A DNA stretch of 9,362 nt from DASTCC01 sp035711465. GTDB taxonomy: Bacteria; Acidobacteriota; Vicinamibacteria; Vicinamibacterales; SCN-69-37. Each line of letters begins with the position of its first letter. Within the stretch, counting starts at the first letter, position 1. A model generated the notes under the pieces. It searched no databases and was not told where the DNA came from. It saw only the letters and a list, made by a program, of their open reading frames with translations. This document shows positions 1 to 5,884 of the stretch, piece by piece. The position numbers and the translations under genes were made by a program. The DNA is taken from contig DASTCC010000565.1 in the NCBI GenBank assembly GCA_035711465.1, positions 1 to 9,362 of the forward strand. The letters run 5' to 3'.

Positions 1-82
1 CTTAGAACTTGGGTTCTCGGTTCTCGATGCAAGCAGAACCCTGAACCGAAGTCTTAAGTTTTGAGTTCTAAGTTCTAAGTTC
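1..82. repeat. AT-rich heptamer inverted/tandem repeat downstream of alaS
   Basis: Two kinds of structure are visible. First, positions 1-25 pair with 34-58 as an imperfect inverted repeat: the core is GGTTCTCGGTTCTC (12-25) against CAGAACCCTGAACC (34-47) with an 8-base loop, and the outer part pairs CTTAG with TTAAG-type sequence, with few mismatches. Second, 52-79 is four phased 7-mers: TCTTAAG, TTTTGAG, TTCTAAG, TTCTAAG, followed by a partial unit. The same unit forms the arrays at 2894-3078. The repeat is much richer in A and T than the flanking genes and starts 22 bases beyond the alaS stop codon. It probably continues to the left of the window, because the last heptamers have no partner inside it. 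Function is unknown; it may act as a 3' mRNA structure or be a dispersed genomic repeat. Confidence 0.8.
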
Positions 83-104
83 ACGCGTGCGCGCGCCAAA
101 CGGT

Positions 105-2813
105 CTACCTCGCGCGCGCACTCCCCAAGAGCTCTTCAACCAACTGTTGCGCGCGCGCAAGCAGCTTCTCGATCTGCGATGAGTCCTTGCCGCCCGCTTC
201 GGCGAAGTCCGGGCGGCCGCCGCCTCCGCCGCCGACGATGGGCGCCAGTTCCTTGACCAGCTGACCGGCCTTGACGCGATCGGTGAGATCGCGTGTCACC
301 GACACGAGCAGCTGCACCTTGCCGTCGTTCTCGGCGGCGAGGACGACGACACCCCGGCCGAGACGGTCGCGGAGCGAGTCCGCGAGCCCGCGCAGGGCGC
401 TCTTCTCGAGACCGCTGACACGCCGGGCGATCAGCTTCGCGTCGCCGATCGCGACGGCGTCGTCCTTGGCGGCCGTCGCGCCGCCGCCGAGCGCGAGCTT
501 CATCTTCAGCTGCTCGTTCTCGCGCGCGAGGCGCTTGACCTCGCTCTGCAGCTTCGCGATCGACTCCGCGGCTTCGTCGGGCGTCGAGCCGAGCGCCTGG
601 GTCGTCCGCGCGAGCACCGCCTGGTCGTGCTGGATGTGCTCGACCGCGCCGGCGCCGGTGCGCGCTTCGATGCGGCGCACGCCGGCCGCGACGCCGGACT
701 CCTCGGTGATCACGAACGGGCCGATGTCGCCGGTGGCGCGGACGTGCGTGCCGCCGCAGAGCTCCATGCTGAAATCGGGGATCGAGACGACGCGCACCTT
801 GTCGCCGTACTTCTCGCCGAAGAGCGCCATCGCGCCGGCTCTCATCGCCTCCTCGGTGGCCCGGACCTCGGTGTTCACCGGGGTGTTGCGATAGATCTCC
901 GCGTTGACGGTGCGTTCGATGTCGCGCTTCTCGTCCTCGCTGAGCGGCGAGAAGTGCGAGAAGTCGAAACGCAGCCGATCCGGCGCGACCAGCGAGCCCG
1001 CCTGCCGGACGTGCGTGCCGAGCCGCTGGCGGAGCGCCGCGTGCAGCAGGTGCGTGGCGGTGTGATTGCGCCGCGTCGCGTCGCGCCGCGCGGCGTCGAC
1101 GCGCGCCGTGACGCGATCGCCGGCCGACAGTGCCGCCGACGTACGGACGACGTGGACGCGCGGTCCGCCAGGCGACAGGCGCAGCATGCCGACCACGGTC
1201 GCGGCGACGCCGCCGCCGCGATCGAGCGTGCCGGTATCCGAGACCTGGCCGCCGGATTCGAGATAGAACGGCGTCCGATCGAGCACGACGAATGCGTCGG
1301 CGCCCGCGGGCACCGTGGGAACCTGCCGCCGGCTTGCGTCGAACAGCGCGACGATGGCCGCATCGTCGACCGTCGTCGCCATGTAGCCCTCGAAGCGGTC
1401 CTCGACGCCCTCCAGCTTGCGCCGGTCGTCGTCGGACGCGAAGGTGAAGGCGGCGCCTTTCTTGATGTCGAAGGGGCTCGAGGCGCGGGCGCGTTCGCGC
1501 TGACCTTCCATCGCCGCCTCGTAGCGGGCGCGGTCGACGGTCATGCCGCGCTGGCTCGCCAGGTCCTCGGCGAAATCGAACGGCACGCCGAGCGAATCGT
1601 AGAGCCGGAACACCTCGTCGCCGGCGACGACGGCCGATCCGGCGGCCGCGGTCCGATCGAGCAGCTCCTCGAGTCGAGGCAGACCCGCGGTCAGCACGGC
1701 GTCGAACCGCTCCTCTTCGGCGCGCACGGTGCGGACGATGGCATCGCGGCCAGTCGCGAGATCCGGATACGCGTCGCACATCTCGGCGACGACGACGTCG
1801 ACAAGGGCGTGAAGGACGGGCTCAGTGAAGCCGAGCTTCTTCCCGTGGCGCATCGCCCTGCGCATGATCTTGCGCAGTACGTAGCCGCGCCACTCGTTCG
1901 ACGGCAGCACGCCGTCGCCGATGAGGAAGGTCATCGCGCGCAGGTGATCGGCGATGACGCGCATCGACACGTCGGGATGATCGACCGGCCCGGGCGCCCC
2001 GGTGTAGCGGCGGCCGGCGCGCCTGCCGATGGCGTCGAGGATCGGCGTGAACAGATCGGTGTCGTAGTTCGAAAGCTTGCCCTGAATCACCGCGGTGATC
2101 CGCTCGAGGCCCATGCCGGTGTCGATCGACGGCGCCGGCAGCGGCGTCAGCGTGCCGTGCTCGTCGCGATCGAACTCCATGAACACGTTGTTCCAGACCT
2201 CGACGTAGCGCTCGCAGCTGCACTCGACGCCGCGGCAGGACGGCTCGTCGCAGGGGATCTCGTTGCCGCGGAAGTAATGGATCTCCGAGCACCGGCCGCA
2301 CGGCCCGGTTTCGCCCATCTGCCAGAAGTTCTCGCTCATGCCGAGCGCGGTGATCCGCGACGGCGGCACCAGCGACATCCAGATCGCGAACGCCTCGTCA
2401 TCGCGCGGAACGCCCGCCTCGCCCTTGAACACGGTGGGGAAGAGCCGATCGGGCGACAATCCCCAGACCCTCGTCAGCAGCTCCCACGCGTAAGGAATCG
2501 CCTCCTTCTTGAAGTAGTCGCCGAACGAGAAGTTGCCGAGCATCTCGAAGAAGGTGTGATGTCGGAGCGAAGGCCCGACGTTGTCGAGGTCGTTGTGCTT
2601 GCCGCTGACGCGCATGCACTTCTGGACCGTCGCGGCGCGCTTGTAGTCGCGCGCCTCGCGCCCGAGGAACAGATCCTTGAACTGGTTCATCCCGGCGTTG
2701 GTGAAGAGCAGCGTCGGATCGTCGCCCGGCACCAGCGGCGCCGACGGCACCACGCGATGGCCGTTCCCGGCGAAGTAGTCGAGAAACCCCTGTCGGATGT
2801 CTTTGGCGGTCAT
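105..2813 (-). CDS. alaS: Alanine--tRNA ligase
   Basis: This class II synthetase activates alanine with ATP, charges tRNA-Ala and hydrolyses Ser- and Gly-tRNA-Ala. The 902-residue protein is complete and slightly longer than the usual 870-880. The catalytic domain (about 1-240) shows FTNAGMNQFK, the RHHTFFEMLGNFSFGDYFK block and DTGMGLERI (231-239). A Cys-rich insert (C172, C175, C188, C193, C198, C200) matches the zinc-binding insert of many bacterial AlaRS, but the usual GPCGPC reads GPCGRC. The editing domain has HTATH (H584, H588) and CGGTH (C686, H690), the zinc site. The C-Ala domain has a coiled stretch near 745-775 and the Gly-rich GGGGGGRPDFAEAGG (861-875). The ATG at 2813 begins a family-typical N-terminus. 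No Shine-Dalgarno precedes it; TACAAT lies 9 bases upstream, suggesting a very short leader. recX is the upstream co-directional gene. Confidence 0.98.
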   Translation of the reverse strand: MTAKDIRQGFLDYFAGNGHRVVPSAPLVPGDDPTLLFTNAGMNQFKDLFLGREARDYKRAATVQKCMRVSGKHNDLDNVGPSLRHHTFFEMLGNFSFGDYFKKEAIPYAWELLTRVWGLSPDRLFPTVFKGEAGVPRDDEAFAIWMSLVPPSRITALGMSENFWQMGETGPCGRCSEIHYFRGNEIPCDEPSCRGVECSCERYVEVWNNVFMEFDRDEHGTLTPLPAPSIDTGMGLERITAVIQGKLSNYDTDLFTPILDAIGRRAGRRYTGAPGPVDHPDVSMRVIADHLRAMTFLIGDGVLPSNEWRGYVLRKIMRRAMRHGKKLGFTEPVLHALVDVVVAEMCDAYPDLATGRDAIVRTVRAEEERFDAVLTAGLPRLEELLDRTAAAGSAVVAGDEVFRLYDSLGVPFDFAEDLASQRGMTVDRARYEAAMEGQRERARASSPFDIKKGAAFTFASDDDRRKLEGVEDRFEGYMATTVDDAAIVALFDASRRQVPTVPAGADAFVVLDRTPFYLESGGQVSDTGTLDRGGGVAATVVGMLRLSPGGPRVHVVRTSAALSAGDRVTARVDAARRDATRRNHTATHLLHAALRQRLGTHVRQAGSLVAPDRLRFDFSHFSPLSEDEKRDIERTVNAEIYRNTPVNTEVRATEEAMRAGAMALFGEKYGDKVRVVSIPDFSMELCGGTHVRATGDIGPFVITEESGVAAGVRRIEARTGAGAVEHIQHDQAVLARTTQALGSTPDEAAESIAKLQSEVKRLARENEQLKMKLALGGGATAAKDDAVAIGDAKLIARRVSGLEKSALRGLADSLRDRLGRGVVVLAAENDGKVQLLVSVTRDLTDRVKAGQLVKELAPIVGGGGGGRPDFAEAGGKDSSQIEKLLARAQQLVEELLGSARAR

Positions 2814-2822
2814 CGAGAGGAC

Positions 2823-2828
2823 ATTGTA
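2823..2828 (-). promoter_or_regulatory. Putative -10 hexamer of alaS
   Basis: The minus strand reads TACAAT here, five of six matches to TATAAT, with 9 bases between its end and the alaS ATG. Transcription starting about 7 bases downstream of a -10 box would leave a leader of only a few bases. I see no good -35 at 16-18 bases upstream. The same arrangement recurs before the kinase gene and rsmE, which strengthens the call. Confidence 0.45.
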
Positions 2829-2893
2829 CGTGGGCGGTTTGCTGCTCGGGAAGCCGGGGTCGTTCCGGGCTGGGATTCAGTGCTCCGCGTCAA

Positions 2894-3078
2894 CCTGGAA
2901 CCTAGAACTCAGAACTGAGAACTCCGAACTCAAGACTCAACACTTATGACTTCTGGTGCGGCGCTTTCGCGCCGGTCCAAGAGAATCTTCGGGGCTGCCT
3001 CTCCCCTGGCCGCGGCTTCAGTTTGAAGTCTTGAGTTCTAGGTTTTTGAGTCCTAAGTTTTGAGTCTTAAGTCTTGAG
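2894..3078. repeat. Opposed heptamer arrays around a GC-rich spacer, recX-alaS gap
   Basis: This is the bulk of a 256-base gene-free stretch (2829-3084). The left arm, 2894-2949, is eight contiguous 7-mers in exact phase: CCTGGAA, CCTAGAA, CTCAGAA, CTGAGAA, CTCCGAA, CTCAAGA, CTCAACA, CTTATGA. The right arm, 3021-3078, holds the reverse-complement type (TCTTGAG, TTCTAGG, TTTTTGAG with one extra base, TCCTAAG, TTTTGAG, TCTTAAG, TCTTGAG). The arms therefore form one long imperfect inverted repeat of consensus TYYTRAG. The spacer of about 70 bases contains a perfect small hairpin (CGGCGC-tttc-GCGCCG, 2959-2974) and CTTCA-gtt-TGAAG (3016-3028). The array starts 6 bases after the recX stop codon and ends about 65 bases before the alaS -10-like box. 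It resembles in concept the heptameric STRR repeats of cyanobacteria, but with a different unit. I see no open reading frame in the gap. Confidence 0.85.
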
Positions 3079-3084
3079 TTGTCT

Positions 3085-3585
3085 CTAGTCCCCGTCTATA
3101 TCCGTTCCCCTGGCGCGCAGCGCGGCGGAAATCGCCTCGGCGGAGAAGCCGCGACGAAGCAACTGCTGGAAGATGCGGCGGCGTTCGGCCAGCGTCGGCG
3201 GATCTGCCGTCCGGCGGCGGAGGAGGAAGCGGTCGATCGCGGCAATCTCGTCCGCCGTCGAGATGCCCGACACCAGCGTGTCGACGACGTCGCGGTCGAC
3301 GCCGCGGGCGCGAAGTTCGCGCGAGATGCGGGCCGGGCCGCGGCCCTTGATGCGGCTGGCGGTGCGCAGGAACGCGGCGGCGACGCGCTGATCGTCGATC
3401 AGGCCGTCGGCGGCGAGGCGGGCGAGGCCGGCGTCGATGTCGTCGGCCGCGAAGCCGCGATCGGCCAGCTTCTGCCGGAGCTCGGCGGCGGTGTAGTCGC
3501 GGCGGCCGAGCAGCCGCAGCGCGGCGGCCCGCAGCCTGACGGGCGAGAGATCGGCGGGCGCGGCGTCAGGCTTCCGTCGTCTCAC
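3085..3585 (-). CDS. recX: Regulatory protein RecX
   Basis: RecX binds RecA filaments and modulates recombinase activity and the SOS response. The 166-residue product has the family's three-helix repeats: ALRLLGRRDYTAAELRQKL (about 22-40), the diagnostic LAADGLIDDQR block (57-67), KGRGPARISRELRARGVD (80-97), and a last repeat with LLRRGFSAEAISAAL (142-156). Length is within the usual 150-270. I chose the GTG at 3585, which overlaps the pilT TGA as GTGA; the frame stays open further upstream, but that part is low-complexity shadow of pilT. No Shine-Dalgarno is visible, so translation probably depends on ribosomes ending pilT. alaS follows on the same strand after the heptamer arrays. In many bacteria the order is recA-recX-alaS; here pilT occupies the recA position. 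Confidence 0.9.
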   Translation of the reverse strand: MRRRKPDAAPADLSPVRLRAAALRLLGRRDYTAAELRQKLADRGFAADDIDAGLARLAADGLIDDQRVAAAFLRTASRIKGRGPARISRELRARGVDRDVVDTLVSGISTADEIAAIDRFLLRRRTADPPTLAERRRIFQQLLRRGFSAEAISAALRARGTDIDGD

Positions 3586-4724
3586 TTGCCGAAACGATCG
3601 ATCTTCGCCTTGCCGGCCGCGACCGCCGCCATGTTCGCTTCGGCGGCCGTGCCGGCGGTGATGCCGCGCAGCCGCATCTTGAACTCTTCCACATTGGTGA
3701 CCGCGCGCAGCGCTTCCTCGACCGTGACCTTGTCTTCCTTGACGAGGCGCAGGATGTCCTGGTCGAACGTCTGCATCCCGTATTGCGAGAACCCCGAGGC
3801 GATCGCGTCGGGAATGAGCGACGTCTTCTCCGGATCGACGATGCAATCGCGGATGTACGGCGTGGCGATCAGCACCTCGGCGGCAAGGACGCGGCCGGTG
3901 CTGTCGGCGCGCGGCAGCAGCCGCTGCGAAATCGAGGCCTTGAGCACGCTGGCTACCTGATTACGGATCTGCTCCTGCTGGTGCGGCGGGAACACGCTGA
4001 CGATGCGGTTCAGCGTCTCGGTGGCGTTGAGCGTGTGCAGCGTCGAGAACACCAGGTGGCCGGTCTCGGCGGCGGTGAGCGCGGTCTCGATCGTCTCGGG
4101 ATCGCGCATTTCGCCGATGAGGATGACGTCGGGATCCTGACGCAGCGCCGCCCGCAGACCCGACGCGTAGCTCGGCGTGTCGAAGCCGATCTCGCGCTGG
4201 GTGACCACGGCGACGTTGTCGAGATGCACGAACTCGATCGGATCTTCGATGGTGAGGATGTGATCGGGCCGCGTCCGGTTGATCAGATCGACCATCGCGG
4301 CGAGCGTCGTGCTCTTGCCGCTGCCGGTGACGCCGGTGACGAGCACCAGGCCGCGCGCTTCCTTGGAGAGCTCGACGACCGACGCCGGCAGGCCGAGGAC
4401 GTCGAGCGTCGGCACCTTGTCGGGGATCAGACGCATCGAGATCGCGACCGTGCCGCGCTGCCGGAAGACGCTGGCGCGGACGCGGCCGACGCCGGCCGCC
4501 TGCCAGGCGACGTCCACTTCGAGCTTCGTCTGCAGGCGCTCGAGCGTCGCCGGCGGCAGGAGCCGCACCGCGATCGCTTCCAGATGCGGCGGCGTCATCG
4601 GCGCGACCGCCGTCCAGCGTTCCAGCGCGCCGCCGGTGCGGACCAGGGGCGGCTGATGGGCGCGCAGGTGGATATCCGAAGCGCCCCGGGCGCTGGCGGT
4701 CTGGACGAGCTCGTCGAAGGTCAT
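3582..4724 (-). CDS. pilT: Type IV pilus retraction ATPase PilT-like
   Basis: This is a hexameric secretion-superfamily ATPase expected at the cytoplasmic base of type IV pili, where PilT drives pilus retraction and twitching. The 380-residue protein has an N-terminal PAS-like region with SDIHLRAHQPPLVRTGG (16-32), Walker A GVTGSGKST (131-139), the Asp box TIEDPIEF (158-165), Walker B with DVILIGEMRD (199-208) and the His box GHLVFSTLHT (222-231). The C-terminal AIRNLIRE motif of classical PilT is diverged to YIRDCIVD, followed by GMQTFDQDIL. I chose ATG 4724 because GAGGA lies 4 bases upstream; a TTG eight codons earlier is less likely. No other pilus gene is in the window. ilvE lies 129 bases upstream and recX overlaps the end. 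A PilU-type paralogue is the main alternative; PilB is excluded by length and N-terminus. Confidence 0.92.
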   Translation of the reverse strand: MTFDELVQTASARGASDIHLRAHQPPLVRTGGALERWTAVAPMTPPHLEAIAVRLLPPATLERLQTKLEVDVAWQAAGVGRVRASVFRQRGTVAISMRLIPDKVPTLDVLGLPASVVELSKEARGLVLVTGVTGSGKSTTLAAMVDLINRTRPDHILTIEDPIEFVHLDNVAVVTQREIGFDTPSYASGLRAALRQDPDVILIGEMRDPETIETALTAAETGHLVFSTLHTLNATETLNRIVSVFPPHQQEQIRNQVASVLKASISQRLLPRADSTGRVLAAEVLIATPYIRDCIVDPEKTSLIPDAIASGFSQYGMQTFDQDILRLVKEDKVTVEEALRAVTNVEEFKMRLRGITAGTAAEANMAAVAAGKAKIDRFGK

Positions 4725-4811
4725 GGTGTCCTCGCCGGCCGGCCGCAAAGGGGCCGGTGGCAGCCAAGGACCAATTGCAAGTCTGTTGCCGGATAGGCGC
4801 CTGACGGGACG

Positions 4812-4843
4812 GACCCCGAGGGGCGCCTGGGCCCCTCAGGGTC
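4812..4843. other. Strong intergenic hairpin between ilvE and pilT
   Basis: The arms 4812-4824 and 4831-4843 pair over 13 positions with one mismatch (GACCC, mismatch, GAGGGGC; 6-base loop GCCTGG; GCCCCTC, mismatch, GGGTC). On the minus transcript a run of six U lies just before the hairpin rather than after it, so it is not a textbook intrinsic terminator in either direction. It could be an mRNA-stability or attenuation structure separating ilvE from pilT. The rest of the gap (4725-4811) shows only the pilT ribosome-binding site. Confidence 0.6.
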
Positions 4844-4845
4844 GC

Positions 4846-4886
4846 AAAAAATGCTACTGCCCGAGCCCCGCGGCCGCCGGCTCGGG
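4846..4886 (-). terminator. Possible weak terminator at the ilvE 3' end
   Basis: On the minus strand the last ilvE codons form an 8-bp perfect stem, CCCGAGCC with GGCTCGGG (4879-4886 and 4860-4867), with an 11-base GC-rich loop. A T6 run follows at 4851-4846. The 8 bases between stem and T-run are more than the usual 0-2, so termination would be inefficient at best. Read-through into pilT is possible. Confidence 0.3.
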
Positions 4887-5822
4887 TGTGGCGGTCGGCA
4901 CGGAGACGTAGGACAGCCAGCCGTGGCGGTCGGGGACAACGCCATTGATGTAATCGAAGAACGCCTGTTGTAAGGCGGTCGTGACCGGTCCGCGCATGCC
5001 GGCGCCGACCTTGATCTTGTCGATCGAGCGGATCGGGGTGATCTCGGCCGCGGTGCCGACGAAGAAGAGCTCGTCGGCCAGATAGAGCATTTCGCGCGGG
5101 ATCTGCTGCTCGCGGACCTGGAAGCCGAGGTCCTGCGCGAGCGTCATGATGCTGTCGCGGGTAATGCCAGGCAGCACCGAGGCGGCGAGCGGCGGCGTGT
5201 AGAGCGTTTCGTCGCGGACCAGGAACAGGTTCTGGCCGCTGCCCTCGCTCAGGCGCCCTTCGGTGTCGAGCGCGATGCCCTCGGAGTAGCCGTTGGCGAG
5301 CGCCTCCATCTTGATGAGCGAGGAGTTGGCGTAGTTGGCCGCCGACTTGGCCATCGCCGGGAACGTGTTCGGCGCGCTCCGTGCCCAGCTGCTGACGCAG
5401 ACGTCGACGCCGTTCTCGAGCGCGCCGGCGCCGAGATACGTGCCCCATTCCCACACCAGGATCATCGCGTCCACCGGGCAGGGCAGCGGGTTGACGCTGA
5501 GCTGTCCGTAGCCGCGATAAATCACCGGGCGGATGTAGCAGGCCGGCAGGCCGTTGGCTTTGACGGTGTCGACGACGCCCTGCGTGAGCGTCTCCCGATC
5601 CATGCCGTACTCCATGCGGTAGATCCGCGCGGAGTCATACAGGCGGCGCATGTGCGCGTCGAGGCGGAAGAAGGCAGATCCTTTTGGCGTCTTGTAACAG
5701 CGTGCACCCTCGAACACGGCCGACCCGTAATGAATCACGTGCGTGGCCGCGTGGATCTTGGCATCCGCCCAATCGACGATCTTGCCATTCATCCACACCT
5801 TGCCGGTGCCGCTGAATGCCAT
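4854..5822 (-). CDS. ilvE: Branched-chain amino acid aminotransferase
   Basis: This is a PLP fold-type IV transaminase that exchanges amino groups between glutamate and Leu, Ile or Val (EC 2.6.1.42), the last step of their synthesis. The 322-residue length fits the bacterial IlvE class I. Visible motifs are the N-terminal HYGSAVFEGARCYKTPKG (31-48), the catalytic lysine K159 in AKSAANYANS, the GYSEGIALD stretch, LSEGSGQNLF (191-200) with PLP-ring-contacting E193, LPGITRDSI (217-225) and FFVGTAAEITPIRSID (253-268). ATG 5822 is supported by a strong Shine-Dalgarno, AGGAGG, 8 bases upstream. The last ~20 residues are Ala/Pro rich and not conserved. The gene lies 62 bases downstream of the kinase gene on the same strand and may be cotranscribed with it. 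D-amino acid transaminase is less likely, given the EGARCYKT and GTAAEITP signatures. Confidence 0.95.
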   Translation of the reverse strand: MAFSGTGKVWMNGKIVDWADAKIHAATHVIHYGSAVFEGARCYKTPKGSAFFRLDAHMRRLYDSARIYRMEYGMDRETLTQGVVDTVKANGLPACYIRPVIYRGYGQLSVNPLPCPVDAMILVWEWGTYLGAGALENGVDVCVSSWARSAPNTFPAMAKSAANYANSSLIKMEALANGYSEGIALDTEGRLSEGSGQNLFLVRDETLYTPPLAASVLPGITRDSIMTLAQDLGFQVREQQIPREMLYLADELFFVGTAAEITPIRSIDKIKVGAGMRGPVTTALQQAFFDYINGVVPDRHGWLSYVSVPTATPEPAAAGLGQ

Positions 5823-5830
5823 TGAGGAGC

Positions 5831-5836
5831 CCTCCT
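5831..5836 (-). promoter_or_regulatory. Strong ribosome-binding site of ilvE
   Basis: The minus strand reads AGGAGG, a full anti-16S match, 8 bases before the ilvE ATG. It fixes the start and contrasts with alaS, the kinase gene, rsmE, recX and prmA, which have no such site. A short complement (CTCCT, 5829-5825 on the minus strand) follows at once, but the 2-base loop makes a stable sequestering hairpin doubtful. Confidence 0.8.
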
Positions 5837-5884
5837 GAGCGAGCGTTTTCGGCCGAACGATCGGCGCGATCTTAGCAGTACGAC

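Noticed and set aside
83..96. Alternating purine-pyrimidine tract (GC-rich) as a Z-DNA or regulatory site
   Set aside because: The run is short and such tracts are common by chance at this base composition.
2829..2893. A T-box or other riboswitch controlling alaS
   Set aside because: I could not find a T-box or other conserved aptamer core, and the -10-like box close to the ATG leaves almost no leader RNA.
627..2918. A 763-codon open frame on the plus strand opposite alaS
   Set aside because: It lies antisense to a complete, motif-rich alaS, is dominated by Arg, Ala, Asp and Glu, and shows no family motif. Long antisense frames are expected at this GC content.
2894..3078. A CRISPR array
   Set aside because: The units are 7 bases long with no unique spacers between them, the arms are in opposite orientation, and no cas gene is present.
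3586..3846. An N-terminal extension of recX reaching back to 3846
   Set aside because: The extension would be read from inside pilT in another frame, is His/Arg/Gly-rich without RecX similarity, and the GTG at 3585 gives a normal RecX start and a GTGA overlap.
4812..4851. A canonical intrinsic terminator
   Set aside because: On the minus transcript the T-run precedes the hairpin, and on the plus strand an A-run follows it, so neither direction has the required stem-then-U order.
3961..5454. A 497-codon minus-strand open frame spanning ilvE, the gap and pilT
   Set aside because: It is out of frame with two well-supported genes, is Arg-rich with no recognisable domain, and crosses the intergenic gap only because stop codons are rare.
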